The notes: generated from the sequence alone by a model not told the origin. A stretch of 64,000 nt of DNA from Acidobacteriota bacterium (GCA_013289665.1 JABCZN010000001.1:62001-126000); one strand, 5' to 3'. Shown: positions 25,651-35,226, counted from the first letter of the stretch. Numbers and translations are program-made.

Positions 25651-27063
25651 ATGTTCCTGATCCGGATCATCGGGGTTCTTGTGCTGGTGGCCCTCAACGG
25701 TTTTTTTGCCGCGGTCGAGTTCTCTCTTGTCGCGGTACGCCTATCGCGTGTCCGCCAGTTGGTGGCCAAAGGAAGCGCCCAGGCCAAGATCGCCGAGCAA
25801 CTCCTTACGGATCTCCACCGCGTCGTCTCAGGCGTCCAGGTAGGCATCACGCTGACCAGTCTGGCCATTGGCGCCCTGGGTCAGGCCACCCTTGCAAAAC
25901 TTTTCCAAAGTCTCTTGCCGGAGGACGGCAGCACGCGCATGCTCTTCCTCGCTCACGCGGCAGCGCTCACGCTCTCCTTCGCGATCCTCAGCGCCATCCA
26001 CGTGGTCTTTGGCGAACTGGTTCCCAAAACCATCAGCTTGGCTCGCGCTGAGCGCGTCGCCCTCATGGTCGCACGTCCCTTCGCCTGGTTTCTGAACTCC
26101 TTCCGCTGGGCGATCGACCTCCTTGACGGAATCTCGAGCGCCATCGTCCGCGCGCTTGGCGTTGTGAGGCCGACCGGCCATGGTGTTGCTCATTCCACGG
26201 AGGAGCTGCAAATCCAGATTCAGCAAGCCCGCGAAAGGGGATTGCTCGCGGTCGGGGAGGAAAAGTTCATCCTCAGCGCCATCGAACTCAGCCAGTTGCA
26301 AGTCCGCGAAATCATGGTTTCCCGTCCGGACATGCACACTCTCCCTGTCGAAGCATCGCTTGAGGAAGTCATGAAAGTCTTCGCCACCACGCAGCGCTCA
26401 CGCATCCCCGTATATCGCGACACCGTGGATCATGTTCTGGGCTTCGTTCATATCAAAGACATGATGTGGGTGCTCCTCGACCGCCGCCTGGAAGAAAAGC
26501 TTTCCGCTGGCATGCCGTTTGATCTCCGCCGTGTGCTCCGTGAAATCCTGATCGTTCCGGAAACCAAACCCGCCAGCGAACTGCTCATGGAACTCCGCGC
26601 GCGCCACGTCGGCATGGCTATGGTCGTGGACGAATTTGGCAGCATCCTCGGCCTGGTCACCAAGGAAGACCTTCTGGAGCAGCTGGTCGGTGAAATTCAC
26701 GACGAATTCGATGTTGTCGAGCGCCCCCTCACTCTTGCCGACGGCGCCATTGTCTTCGACGCCGGCCTCAATGTGCGAGACCTCGACTCGCAGTACAACA
26801 TTGCCCTGCCCGAAGATCCCGCCTATGCCACCGTCGGCGGCTTCGTCATGGCCCAGCTTGGATTCATTCCCCGCGGCGGCGAAAGTTTCGAATATGGCCT
26901 CTACCGTTTCTCTGTCATGGAAATGGATGGCCGCCGCGTTGCCCGCGTAAAAATTCAGAGGTTGCGCGAGGCCGAGCAGAAGAAAGCCGAAGCTGCCGTC
27001 GCGGCTGTCCCTGCGGCTTCTGCGCCGGTTTCCGCGACGAAAAATAAGGCCAAGGAGCGCTGA
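25651..27063 (+). CDS. CorC/HlyC-type (CNNM-like) membrane protein with CBS pair
   Basis: A DUF21 transmembrane domain (residues 1-190, starting FLIRIIGVLVLVALNGFFAA and containing VFGELVPKTISLARAE) is followed by two CBS domains (about 205-325, with MVSRPDMHTL and ILGLVTKEDLLEQLVGEI) and a CorC_HlyC domain ending near residue 430. Such proteins are linked to Mg/Co export or to homeostasis; haemolysin is a historical label. The C-terminal 35 residues are Lys/Ala-rich. The ATG at 25651 is preferred over that at 25624, because a -10-like TACAAT overlaps the earlier ATG and GGGAGG lies between them. Confidence 0.87.
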   Translation: MFLIRIIGVLVLVALNGFFAAVEFSLVAVRLSRVRQLVAKGSAQAKIAEQLLTDLHRVVSGVQVGITLTSLAIGALGQATLAKLFQSLLPEDGSTRMLFLAHAAALTLSFAILSAIHVVFGELVPKTISLARAERVALMVARPFAWFLNSFRWAIDLLDGISSAIVRALGVVRPTGHGVAHSTEELQIQIQQARERGLLAVGEEKFILSAIELSQLQVREIMVSRPDMHTLPVEASLEEVMKVFATTQRSRIPVYRDTVDHVLGFVHIKDMMWVLLDRRLEEKLSAGMPFDLRRVLREILIVPETKPASELLMELRARHVGMAMVVDEFGSILGLVTKEDLLEQLVGEIHDEFDVVERPLTLADGAIVFDAGLNVRDLDSQYNIALPEDPAYATVGGFVMAQLGFIPRGGESFEYGLYRFSVMEMDGRRVARVKIQRLREAEQKKAEAAVAAVPAASAPVSATKNKAKER

Positions 27064-27150
27064 GCCCCCCGCGAATGGCCCGCCACCTGTGCTCGTTCAG
27101 AATGATTGGTGACACTCGGTAGAGTGTCAGGATGGACAAGATTCGATGGT

Positions 27151-28521
27151 ATGCGCGTTGAGTTTCGTAAGGCTCCCGTAGACAATGAACGCGTGAGTCT
27201 GCGCAAGCACCGGATCGCTGATTACCTACGGCCCAAAACACTGACGATGTTGTTGCTCGGATTTTCATCAGGCCTTCCTTTTTTTCTGGTCGGCAATACC
27301 TTCGGCTATTGGCTTCGCGACGAGCACACCTCCCTGACGGCGATCGGGTTTCTTTCCTGGGTGGGCATCGCCTATTCGCTGAAGTTTCTGTGGGCGCCCT
27401 TGATAGATCGCATGGATTTGCCTTTGTTTAAGCGGCTTGGACATCGCCGCGGATGGATGATGTTCTCCCAGATCGTTGTCGGGCTCGCGCTTGCTGCCAT
27501 GGGCGGCACTGGCACGAAAGCCGGGCTCGGCCGGCTAGGTGCTTTTGCGCTCGTCGTCGCTTTTGCTTCATCAACGCAGGACATTGTGGTCGATGCCTGG
27601 CGAATTGAATCGGCGGACGACGGAGAAGAACAAGGCCTCCTCGCTTCTGCCTATCAGTTCAGCTACCGCCTGGCGCTTCTGACTGCGGATTCCCTTATCC
27701 TCATCGTGGCAGCGGTCGTGGGCTGGCGCATGTCCTACGGTATCTACGGCGCATGTATGGCCGTTGGAATGATCGCGACCTGGTTTGCGAAGGAACCGGA
27801 ACGAACGGATGCAGTGATGAATGAAAAGGAGCGCGAAGGGCCGTTTTGGACGCCGCGGGGTTTCTTCGACGCTGTCGTGGGACCGTTCATCGCGTTCTTT
27901 CGCGCGCATGGCTGGCTCGCGTTTGTGATGTTAGCGGCCATCAGCCTCTACCGCGTGCCGGACTTCATCATGGGTCCGATGGCGAATCCCTACTACCACG
28001 ACCTCGGTCTTTCGAAGGAAACGGTCGGAACGGTGCGCGGCTCAATCGGACTCTTCGCTACGTTTGCAGGCATCGCAGCGGGCGGATTCTGCTCCCTGAA
28101 GCTTGGCTACATGCGCGCGCTCATCATCGGGGGCGTTGTGCAGGCAGCCGCGATTGCCGCGTATGCGACCCTCGCGTTCGCGGGCACGAGCATTCCTCTC
28201 TTCGCCATCATCATGATAGCTGACAACTTCGGCATCAGCTTTGCCGGCGTTGCGCTCGTTGCGTATATGTCGAGTCTCACCAATCTGGGATACACCGCCA
28301 CGCAGTATGCGCTCTTGAGTTCAACTTATGCCTGGCTGGGAAAGATCTTGAAGGGGTTTTCCGGCGCCGCGGTCGAAAGCCTGAGCTCCACGCACGGCCT
28401 CGTTCACGCCTATGGCATTTTCTTTATCGTTTGCGGACTGACGGGCGTGCCTGGGGTCCTTCTGTTCGCGGTATTGGATTACTGGCACAGGCGGAAGCAA
28501 CCGGCGCCAGCCGCTGCCTAG
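27151..28521 (+). CDS. AmpG-like MFS/PAT transporter
   Basis: An integral membrane protein of about 456 residues with 12 or so helices, belonging to the AmpG/PAT branch of the major facilitator superfamily. AmpG-type signatures are the N-terminal LLLGFSSGLPFFLVGNTFGYWL, KFLWAPLIDRMDLPLFKRLGHRRGW and SSTQDIVVDAWRIE. Homologues import anhydromuropeptides or, in other branches, acetyl-CoA; peptidoglycan recycling is the most likely role. The start is uncertain: ATG 27151 or GTG 27193 are the best candidates, each lacking a strong ribosome site. Confidence 0.82.
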   Translation: MRVEFRKAPVDNERVSLRKHRIADYLRPKTLTMLLLGFSSGLPFFLVGNTFGYWLRDEHTSLTAIGFLSWVGIAYSLKFLWAPLIDRMDLPLFKRLGHRRGWMMFSQIVVGLALAAMGGTGTKAGLGRLGAFALVVAFASSTQDIVVDAWRIESADDGEEQGLLASAYQFSYRLALLTADSLILIVAAVVGWRMSYGIYGACMAVGMIATWFAKEPERTDAVMNEKEREGPFWTPRGFFDAVVGPFIAFFRAHGWLAFVMLAAISLYRVPDFIMGPMANPYYHDLGLSKETVGTVRGSIGLFATFAGIAAGGFCSLKLGYMRALIIGGVVQAAAIAAYATLAFAGTSIPLFAIIMIADNFGISFAGVALVAYMSSLTNLGYTATQYALLSSTYAWLGKILKGFSGAAVESLSSTHGLVHAYGIFFIVCGLTGVPGVLLFAVLDYWHRRKQPAPAAA

Positions 28522-28531
28522 AGGAAAGTCT

Positions 28532-29441
28532 TCAGTTGTAACGTAAAGCCACTATCACGTGTACCGAGTCCGCGAACTTCAACCCATGCGAAACGTCCCC
28601 TCGTTCGGCAGATTGCTTGGCAAGCTCCGCCATACCCATGCTGATTTCGGCGAGGGTCGGGCAACTACGCATCGCCTGTGAAGCTCCTTCCGGATCGCCA
28701 GCCGGTAGATGGACGGAACTCACAATCTTCTAATCGCACTCGCCCGATTCGATGTCCTTGTAGGCATCCGCGGAATGCCCGGCTTCAGCATCGTTCCATG
28801 CTGAGGGCGCCGTCTCGGCGCTTTGCGCCATATCTGAATCTATAATGCGGAGCGCGATTTCATGTGCCTTTTGCTTTTCACCCCGCGCGAGAAACCCTTG
28901 CGCAAGTCCAAATAACAATTCATCACTCCAGCCTTTTTTTCATTTCTGACGCTGTTCTGAGCGCGCCCTCCAGGTCACCCTGTTTGATCTGATCAGTTCC
29001 TATCGCTTCCAAGGCAGGCGACTTATTGGCCAGGTTGCGACTGGTATCTCGGGCGCCTGCAAAGTCGCCGGATTCCGCTTTAGCGATGGCGATTGCCTCC
29101 TCAGCGCGAGACCTAAGTGAGGCCGCAGATGCTGGGGCTGCCGCCTTCTTTGCACCCGCTACATCCCAGTTCTTCGCTTGAATCCGCACTAACGTGACAA
29201 ACAGCTGATCCGGATAGCGGTCGACAAGCTTTGCCGTTTCGGTCGCGTCGCTAGTGTGGCCGTGCGCGGCTTGTGCCTGCGCGATCTCACTGAAGATGTA
29301 CCACCGATCATCCTGATCTGCGGATTTTCCTGCGGCTACCGCTTCGCGGAAGAGATCTCTGGCCTGAACCGTACTCGAGTTTCGATTGCAGCCCGCTAGA
29401 AACAATCCTAAACAAATGAGAAACGCGCTTCCGCGCTTTAT
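28532..29441 (-). pseudogene. Decayed lipoprotein gene (TPR-like repeats), three lesions
   Basis: Read through, this is one gene for a helical-repeat lipoprotein of about 300 residues. GGAGG lies seven bases before the codon ATA at 29441, where a start is expected; the next residues KRGSAFLICLGLFLAGC form a textbook lipoprotein signal with lipobox. The frame then runs to a premature TGA at 28923, just after a run of seven A (in SEMKKRLE). Dropping one A restores DELLFGLAQGFLARGEKQKA and onward. A second in-frame stop, TAG at 28730, follows SGECD, after which KIVSSVHLPAGDPEGASQAM continues to 28532. Start loss, frameshift and nonsense codon together argue for a pseudogene. Confidence 0.72.
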
Positions 29442-29525
29442 CTTGTTGCCTCCATAGAAAATGCATACAGCAATATTTCAAGATTTGGACTATTTGAGGT
29501 GTTATGACTGTCTGTTCTGGAGTTG

Positions 29526-30320
29526 CTAGGTCTTATTCAACAACACCGGCGTTCCTCTTCCCAACCCCAGCGTCTTCGATGCGCTTCCCTTGTTCACGCC
29601 AATCTCCAAATTCCCGCTCGAACCCACATACGCAATCGCCTCTCCGGCACTCCCGTTCGCAAACGTCGGCACTAGCTTGCTCACCGCGTGGGTGCCCACC
29701 TGCAAATTGATCGCCCCCTTCGCCATCGCATCGGCAGGCAAGTCCTCGCCGCGAAAATTGGTAATCAGGTTGCCGAACGAATCCACCTTCATCACCACAC
29801 CTTTCAACAGCCCGTCGGCTTCCTTCGGCCGCGGCAGCGCAAACCGCTTGAAGTCTGTGATCTCTTCGCCCATGCTTCCTGGCTGCCAATTTTTCGAAAG
29901 CCAACCCGCCACCGGAGCAAACACGTCCCGCCCGTGAAACGTCTTGCTCACCGGATGCAAAAAGTAATGCTCCGCGGTCAGGTGCCGCACAAGGAAATTC
30001 TGTTCCTTCTCAAATACTCCCGAGAGCACGCCATTATCCGGCGCGAGGAAATACTGATTCTGCCCGCTCACTATCAGCGGCCGCCGCTCCGTTCCCACTC
30101 CGGGATCCACAACCACCACGTGAATCGTGCGCGGTGGAAAATAGGAATACGCGTTGGCAATCACGGTCGCGCCATCGAGCAAATCGAACGGCGCCACTCC
30201 GTGCGTGATGTCCACGATCTGCACGTCGGGATTGATTCTCAGGATGACGCCCTTCAGCACGCCCACTAGGTGGTCGTTCGTGCCGTAATCGGTCGTCAAC
30301 GTAATGATCGGATTCGTCAA
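29526..30320 (-). CDS. SAM hydroxide adenosyltransferase (DUF62 family)
   Basis: The 264-residue protein belongs to the family of SAM-dependent halogenases and SAM hydrolases. Most bacterial members use hydroxide to split S-adenosylmethionine to adenosine and methionine. The N terminus has ITLTTDYGTNDHLVGVLKG. The water-activating Asp-Arg-His set is suggested by VVDPGVGTERRPLIV and FHGRDVFAPVA; the chlorinase/fluorinase insert is not obvious. The C-terminal beta-barrel has SFGNLITNF and a GSSGNLEIGVNKGSA loop. A TTG start at 30320, after GGGGGAG, is preferred to the TTG at 30344. Its biological role remains unclear. Confidence 0.85.
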   Translation of the reverse strand: MTNPIITLTTDYGTNDHLVGVLKGVILRINPDVQIVDITHGVAPFDLLDGATVIANAYSYFPPRTIHVVVVDPGVGTERRPLIVSGQNQYFLAPDNGVLSGVFEKEQNFLVRHLTAEHYFLHPVSKTFHGRDVFAPVAGWLSKNWQPGSMGEEITDFKRFALPRPKEADGLLKGVVMKVDSFGNLITNFRGEDLPADAMAKGAINLQVGTHAVSKLVPTFANGSAGEAIAYVGSSGNLEIGVNKGSASKTLGLGRGTPVLLNKT

Positions 30321-30696
30321 GTCGCTCTCCCCCTGGGTTCTCAAGAGTGCCGTCAGTACGCGGGATGGAGAGGCACCCCGCTCTCTCGACGCTATCCGAC
30401 GCCGCCCTCGGAATCAAGAACGCCTGCGCCCCACCGCTACGCATTCGCCAATGCCACTCGATCCAGAGATGGCTTTCTGTTAGCTGATCGCTGATCCCTG
30501 TTTTCCCTGGGTTCCCTGTGTTCACCGCAATTCGCTGAACTTTCATTCCCGACTACTCGCTTGCCTTCCACACTAGCCCATCGTACGATTTGAAATTGGT
30601 GTGTCGCGCGGATTTTGCACTGAGGACTCGTGAGTCCCCCCGGAAGATTGATTGCAAATCTCGCGTTCGCGTAGCTCGGTCGAGGAGAATCTCCGA
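30321..30696. other. Divergent intergenic region before purA
   Basis: This 376-base stretch separates the DUF62 gene (minus) from purA (plus) and must hold both promoters. I see no gene, strong hairpin, or clean -35/-10 pair; the region is pyrimidine-rich near 30500-30560. A purine-binding riboswitch core was looked for and not found. Confidence 0.4.
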
Positions 30697-31995
30697 ATGA
30701 AATCGGTCGTGGTGGTTGGCGCGCAGTGGGGTGATGAAGGCAAGGGCAAAGTAGTCGATTATCTCGCGGGGTCGTTCGATTACATTGCGCGCGTCGCCGG
30801 CGGCCACAACGCAGGCCACACCGTCATAATCGGCAAGGACCGCTACGTTCTCCAACTCATCCCCTGCGGCATCCTGCGCCCCAGGCAGCACGTCATCATC
30901 GGCCCCGGTGTCGTCGTTGATCCTTCGGCCCTCGTCAACGAAATCGAAATGCTTGAAAAGGCCCATCTGAGCGTCGCGGGCCGCCTGCACGTCAGCAATC
31001 GGGCTCACCTGATCTTCCCGTATCACCGCGAACTCGACAAAGCCGCCGAATCCGCCCGCGGCGAAAATAAAATCGGCACCACCTCGCGCGGGATCGGGCC
31101 GGCGTACGAGGACAAAATGGCCCGCCGGGGCCTTCGCATGGTGGACCTGCTCGATCCCGCTCTATTCCGCGAAAAAGCCGCCCGCGTAGTCGCCGAGAAA
31201 AACCGCATTGCACAGGGAGCCTACGGCGCCAACGTGGATTTCTCGCACGAAGTCGAAGAAACCCTCCGCCTCGGCGAAAAAATCAAAGCCTACATCTGCG
31301 ACACCGCCGAACTCGCCAATCGCGCTCTCGACGAAGGCAAGTCTGTCCTGTTTGAAGGCGCCCAGGGCACCATGCTCGACATTGACCATGGCACCTATCC
31401 CTTCGTCACCTCCTCCAGCGCCACATCCGGCGGCGCCACCACCGGCATGGGCGTTCCTCCGACAAAAATCCGCCATGTCCTCGGGATCTCCAAGGCCTAT
31501 ACGACGCGAGTCGGCGGCGGCCCTTTCCCCACCGAAATGCCCGACCTCGAAGCACAGGAAGTTCGCGAGCGCGGCAAGGAATTTGGCGCCGTCACGGGGC
31601 GGCCGCGCCGCTGCGGCTGGCTGGACCTCGCCGAACTCCGCTACGCCAAAACGATCAACGGCATCGATTCGCTGGTCGTCACCAAGCTCGACGTCTTCGA
31701 CACCCAACGGGAAATCCGGGTAGGTGTCGGCTACACCTACAAAGGCTTTCCCATCCACGAGATGCCCGCCTCCGCCGAGGTCTACGAGCGGGTCGTCCCG
31801 GTCTACAAAACCCTACCCGGCTGGTGCCAGACCACTTACGGTATCAAGGATGCCGCTAAGCTGCCCAAAGCGGCCATGGACTATCTGCGCTTTGTCTCTG
31901 ACTACCTGCAGGTCGAAATCGGAATGATCTCCACTGGGCCTGAGCGCGACGCCACCATCGTCCAGCCCGGCACCCTCCTCGCCAGCTGGCTCTAG
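30697..31995 (+). CDS. purA: Adenylosuccinate synthetase
   Basis: Joins IMP and aspartate with GTP to make adenylosuccinate, the first committed step to AMP. The 432-residue protein shows the phosphate-binding loop GAQWGDEGKGKVVD with the catalytic aspartate, GGHNAGHTV with the catalytic histidine, GRPRRCGWLD in the IMP/aspartate region, and GTP-base contact TKLDVFD. The ATG at 30697 is backed by GAGGAGAATC upstream. Length is normal and no residue is missing. Confidence 0.97.
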   Translation: MKSVVVVGAQWGDEGKGKVVDYLAGSFDYIARVAGGHNAGHTVIIGKDRYVLQLIPCGILRPRQHVIIGPGVVVDPSALVNEIEMLEKAHLSVAGRLHVSNRAHLIFPYHRELDKAAESARGENKIGTTSRGIGPAYEDKMARRGLRMVDLLDPALFREKAARVVAEKNRIAQGAYGANVDFSHEVEETLRLGEKIKAYICDTAELANRALDEGKSVLFEGAQGTMLDIDHGTYPFVTSSSATSGGATTGMGVPPTKIRHVLGISKAYTTRVGGGPFPTEMPDLEAQEVRERGKEFGAVTGRPRRCGWLDLAELRYAKTINGIDSLVVTKLDVFDTQREIRVGVGYTYKGFPIHEMPASAEVYERVVPVYKTLPGWCQTTYGIKDAAKLPKAAMDYLRFVSDYLQVEIGMISTGPERDATIVQPGTLLASWL

Positions 31996-32199
31996 CTCCC
32001 AGCTCGAACAGGCGCCTCTCGAGAAAAGAACCTGAGGGTGTCCTTCGTCCGCCGCAGGCGCAAAGGGTGGGCTCGGACGGCCTAAAGGCAACCAATTTCC
32101 TCTCTCCGTTCTTCCTCTTCTCGCATTTCTCCTCTCTGAGCTCCCTCCTTACCAGTCTCGCGTTACAATAACTGGTCTTTCATTCCCAAGGATGCCTTC

Positions 32200-33417
32200 A
32201 TGCTCCCATTTCAAGACGCACGCAAACTCGTGATTCGACAAACCACCCCGCATATCCTCTCTCACCCGCGCCAAGCCTCAAAAAAGAATCTTGCTGATGC
32301 CCTCGGCGACGCTCTCGCCCAGGAAATACGCTCCGACCGGGACTATCCTCCTTTCGACCGATCCACCCGCGATGGCTACGCCGTTCGCTCCGTGGAAGCC
32401 TCAGAAGGCGCAACTCTCCGCTGCGCCGGTGAAATCAAAGCCGGCGACACCGTCACCCAACCGTTCGTTCCGGGTGCTTGCATCCAGATCATGACCGGCG
32501 CCGCCGTACCCGCCGGCGCCGACGCCGTGGTCATGATCGAATTCACCGAGCGCACGGGAGACAACGTCACCTTCCAGCGCGCCACCTCCCAGGGCCAGAA
32601 CATCGTTAAGAAGGGAAGCGAAGCCCATTCCGGGGACCTCGCACTTAGGCCGGGGATCCGTCTCGGCTTTGCCGAACTGGCCCTAGCCGCGCAAGTCGGT
32701 GCCGCAGAGTTGCTCTGCGCCCGCCGTCCGCGCGTCGCCATTCTTTCCACTGGTGACGAGGTCGTTCCCATCACCGAGCAACCCGGCCCCTTTCACATTC
32801 GCAACAGCAACAGCGTCTCCCTTGCCGCGCAAGTGCGCCTCGTCGGGGGAGAACCCGTTTCCCTCGGCAACGCTCTTGATCGCACCGACGACCTTGGCGC
32901 CAAAATCGAACTCGGCCTAAACGAAGACATCCTGGTTCTCTCCGGCGGCGTCTCCATGGGTAAATACGACCTCGTCGAAACTGTCCTTAAATCCCTCGGG
33001 GCCGAGTTCTATTTCGACGCGGTCGCCATCCGTCCCGGCAAGCCTGCGGTCTTCGGCCGTTGCCGGGACACGTTCGTCTTCGGCCTCCCGGGCAATCCGG
33101 TCTCAACTATGGTTACGTTCCAACTCTTTGTCACTCCCGCGATCGATGTGCTCGGCGGCGCCCGCCCGCGTCCCCTTCCGCTTCTGGAAGCCAATCTCAC
33201 CAAGACGCTTCACGAAAAGCCAGGTCTCACGCACTTTCTCCCCGCTCATTTCGAATGGACCGGCATATCTCCTGAGGTCTGCCCACTCAGCTGGCAAGGT
33301 TCTGGCGATATCGCGGCTCTTACTCGCGCCAATTGCTTCATCGTCGTGCCCGCTGACCGCCAGGACATTCCCGCTGGAGAGAAAGTTTCCGTTCTTCCCC
33401 GCCTCGACGTAATCTAA
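32200..33417 (+). CDS. moeA: Molybdopterin molybdenumtransferase MoeA
   Basis: Inserts molybdenum into adenylylated molybdopterin in the last step of molybdenum-cofactor synthesis. Of 405 residues, the N-terminal domain has PPFDRSTRDGYAV and MTGAAVPAGADAVV. The MoeA/MogA-like catalytic domain has ILSTGDEV and LSGGVSMGKYDLV, and the C-terminal region LPGNPVSTMVTF. AAGGA lies seven bases before the ATG. A -10-like TACAAT is at 32164-32169. It starts the moeA-moaC-regulator-mogA group; a hairpin follows its stop codon and could reduce read-through to moaC. Confidence 0.95.
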   Translation: MLPFQDARKLVIRQTTPHILSHPRQASKKNLADALGDALAQEIRSDRDYPPFDRSTRDGYAVRSVEASEGATLRCAGEIKAGDTVTQPFVPGACIQIMTGAAVPAGADAVVMIEFTERTGDNVTFQRATSQGQNIVKKGSEAHSGDLALRPGIRLGFAELALAAQVGAAELLCARRPRVAILSTGDEVVPITEQPGPFHIRNSNSVSLAAQVRLVGGEPVSLGNALDRTDDLGAKIELGLNEDILVLSGGVSMGKYDLVETVLKSLGAEFYFDAVAIRPGKPAVFGRCRDTFVFGLPGNPVSTMVTFQLFVTPAIDVLGGARPRPLPLLEANLTKTLHEKPGLTHFLPAHFEWTGISPEVCPLSWQGSGDIAALTRANCFIVVPADRQDIPAGEKVSVLPRLDVI

Positions 33418-33420
33418 TTT

Positions 33421-33452
33421 GGAGTGCGGCCCGACTGGGTCGGGCCGCTTTT
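33421..33452. repeat. Dispersed hairpin repeat, family 2 copy B (terminator-like)
   Basis: Directly after the moeA stop, GGAGTGC leads into a perfect 10-bp stem (GCGGCCCGAC 33426-33435 with GTCGGGCCGC 33439-33448, 3-base loop) followed by TTTT. It can act as a partial terminator inside the Moco operon. It matches the element at 12788-12819. Confidence 0.65.
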
Positions 33453-33482
33453 ACGGCTTAAACAATCAGCGCCCAAAACAAA

Positions 33483-33983
33483 ATGCCAAAACTCTCTCAC
33501 TACACCACGCGCGGCGAAGTCAGTATGGTCGACGTTTCCGCCAAAGCCGTCACCACCCGCACCGCCGTCGCTCACGCCTTCGTCCGCATGTCTCCCCGCG
33601 TCTTGCGTGCCGTTCGCCGCCTGAAAAATCCCAAGGGCAATCCCCTTGAGATTGCCCGGATCGCCGGCATTGCGGCTGCCAAGCGCACCGCCGAGTGGAT
33701 ACCTCTTTGTCATCCCATCCCCCTCACCCACGTTGATGTGACCCCTCGCCTGTGCAAAGATGGAGTGGAACTCCAGTCCCGGGCAACCGCCGCGGCGCAA
33801 ACTGGCGTGGAGATGGAAGCGCTGGTCGCGGTCACCTGTGCCGCTCTCACGGTCTACGACATGTGCAAGGCACTCGACAAGGGAATTGAAATCGCGCACA
33901 TTCACCTGCTTGAAAAAACGGGTGGAAACAGCGGCGATTACCTGCGCCCGTCGGCCCGAAAGCTACGGGCAGGCCGCAAATGA
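33483..33983 (+). CDS. moaC: Cyclic pyranopterin monophosphate synthase MoaC
   Basis: Works with MoaA in the first step of molybdenum-cofactor synthesis, turning the 3',8-cyclo-GTP product into cyclic pyranopterin monophosphate. Family marks are [11 protein letters not shown], the active-site stretch [22 protein letters not shown] with the catalytic Asp/Lys, and [12 protein letters not shown]. The usual GGKSG reads GGNSG here, one substitution to note. The protein has 166 residues, normal length. moaA is not in the window. It overlaps the next gene by four bases. Confidence 0.93.
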   Translation: MPKLSHYTTRGEVSMVDVSAKAVTTRTAVAHAFVRMSPRVLRAVRRLKNPKGNPLEIARIAGIAAAKRTAEWIPLCHPIPLTHVDVTPRLCKDGVELQSRATAAAQTGVEMEALVAVTCAALTVYDMCKALDKGIEIAHIHLLEKTGGNSGDYLRPSARKLRAGRK

Positions 33984-34738
33984 CCGCTGCTGCCGGCAAG
34001 ACCGTCAAGCTACTTCTTGCGGACGATAATCCGCTGATGCGCGATCTGGTCTCCAAATCTCTCGAGCCTTTCTGTGATGTGGTGATCGCTTCCGACGGCG
34101 CCGACGCGCTGCTGAAAGTAATCGATGATCCTCCGGACGTTATTCTTTGCGACTACAAGATGCCCGGCCTTGATGGCCGCCAGCTCTTCGAAAAACTTCG
34201 CGGGCGCGAAGCCACGCGCCACATTCCGTTCCTGTTCATGGCCAGCCGCACCGATATCGAGGAAAAGCTTCGTCCGCTGGTGGATGGCGTCGAGGATTTT
34301 ATCGCCAAGCCGTTTCTGGCCAAGGATCTCGTTCGTATGGCCAAGAAGATTGTCGACCGCCTGCATCTAGAAAAGCTGCAGAAGCGCGCTTCGCGCCCTG
34401 GTGTCATTCAGGGACGCCTTGAAGAAATGAGCATGATTGACCTGATGCAGTCGCTCGAAATGGGCCAGAAGTCCTGCCGCCTGCAGGTGCAGAAAGCCGG
34501 CGAGGCAGGGGAACTCTATTTCGCCAGCGGCCAGTGCCGCGACGCAAAGATCGGAACACTCGTGGGCGACGATGCCGTCTACAAGGTCTTGCTGTGGACC
34601 GAAGGCGAGTTCGAAATCGACTTCAACGCCGCCAATGCCTCGTCCAATACCACCACCACGCGCAACACCACCGGCCTCCTGATGGAAGCCATGCGCCTGA
34701 TGGACGAAGCCAGCCGCGACGCGGTTCCCTCAAGTTGA
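33980..34738 (+). CDS. PatA-like response regulator (REC + DUF4388) inside the Moco operon
   Basis: Residues 8-125 are a receiver domain (D15/D16, phospho-acceptor D58 in VILCDYKMPGLDG, FIAKPF lysine). Residues 140-220 match DUF4388, the PatA-type output domain (VIQGRLEEMSMIDLMQSLEMGQ, GELYFASGQCRDAKIG, VLLWTEGEFEI). Such proteins are common in Myxococcota, Cyanobacteria and Acidobacteria; the output is probably protein-protein contact rather than DNA binding. The ATG overlaps moaC (ATGA) and the next gene starts within a few bases of its stop, so it is locked into the cofactor operon without an obvious reason. Confidence 0.87.
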   Translation: MTAAAGKTVKLLLADDNPLMRDLVSKSLEPFCDVVIASDGADALLKVIDDPPDVILCDYKMPGLDGRQLFEKLRGREATRHIPFLFMASRTDIEEKLRPLVDGVEDFIAKPFLAKDLVRMAKKIVDRLHLEKLQKRASRPGVIQGRLEEMSMIDLMQSLEMGQKSCRLQVQKAGEAGELYFASGQCRDAKIGTLVGDDAVYKVLLWTEGEFEIDFNAANASSNTTTTRNTTGLLMEAMRLMDEASRDAVPSS

Positions 34739-34746
34739 GCGCCACG

Positions 34747-35226
34747 ATGCGCGTTGCCGTCCTCACCATCAGCGATACCGTTGCCCGGGACGAGCGCATT
34801 GACCTCTCCGGCCCCGCCGTCGTACAGCGCTGCCGCGAACTCGGTTGGGAAGTCACATCGTTGCTGAAGTGCTCCGATGACCCCGGCCAGGTGCGCTCCC
34901 ATTTGCGCCAGCTCGCTGATTCGCGGCGGGTTGATCTCATTCTCACCACCGGCGGCACCGGCCTCGGTCCCCGTGATAACACACCCGAAGCCACGCTCGA
35001 CGTCGCCGAAAAAGTGATTCCCGGCCTTTCCGAGGAAATGCGCCGCAAAGGCGCAGCGCAAACTCCCACGGCCGTGTTGTCTCGCGGGGTTGCTGTCGTC
35101 CGCCACTTTTCCCTGATCCTCAATCTTCCCGGCAGTCCCAAGGGGGCCGTCGAATCTCTCGACACCCTCGCCCAGCTCCTCCCCCACGCCATCCAAGTCC
35201 TCCACGGCGCCCGCCATGACTCCTAG
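34747..35226 (+). CDS. mogA: Molybdopterin adenylyltransferase (MogA/MoaB family)
   Basis: Activates molybdopterin by adenylylation before MoeA adds molybdenum. The 159-residue protein has the N-terminal AVLTISDTVARDERIDLSG, the MPT-binding motif TTGGTGLGPRDNTPEA and a C-terminal LILNLPGSPKGAVES. The start is ATG 34747; a TTG at 34735 overlapping the preceding stop codon is also possible and would couple translation. It completes the moeA-moaC-regulator-mogA set; moaA, moaD and moaE must be elsewhere. Confidence 0.9.
   Translation: MRVAVLTISDTVARDERIDLSGPAVVQRCRELGWEVTSLLKCSDDPGQVRSHLRQLADSRRVDLILTTGGTGLGPRDNTPEATLDVAEKVIPGLSEEMRRKGAAQTPTAVLSRGVAVVRHFSLILNLPGSPKGAVESLDTLAQLLPHAIQVLHGARHDS

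Noticed and set aside
28923..28935. Programmed frameshift at the A7 run as the normal mode of expression
   Set aside because: A +1 shift would be needed, unusual for an A run, and the nearby ATA start and TAG codon fit decay better.
30321..30696. Purine riboswitch before purA
   Set aside because: No three-way-junction core or conserved loop sequences were found.
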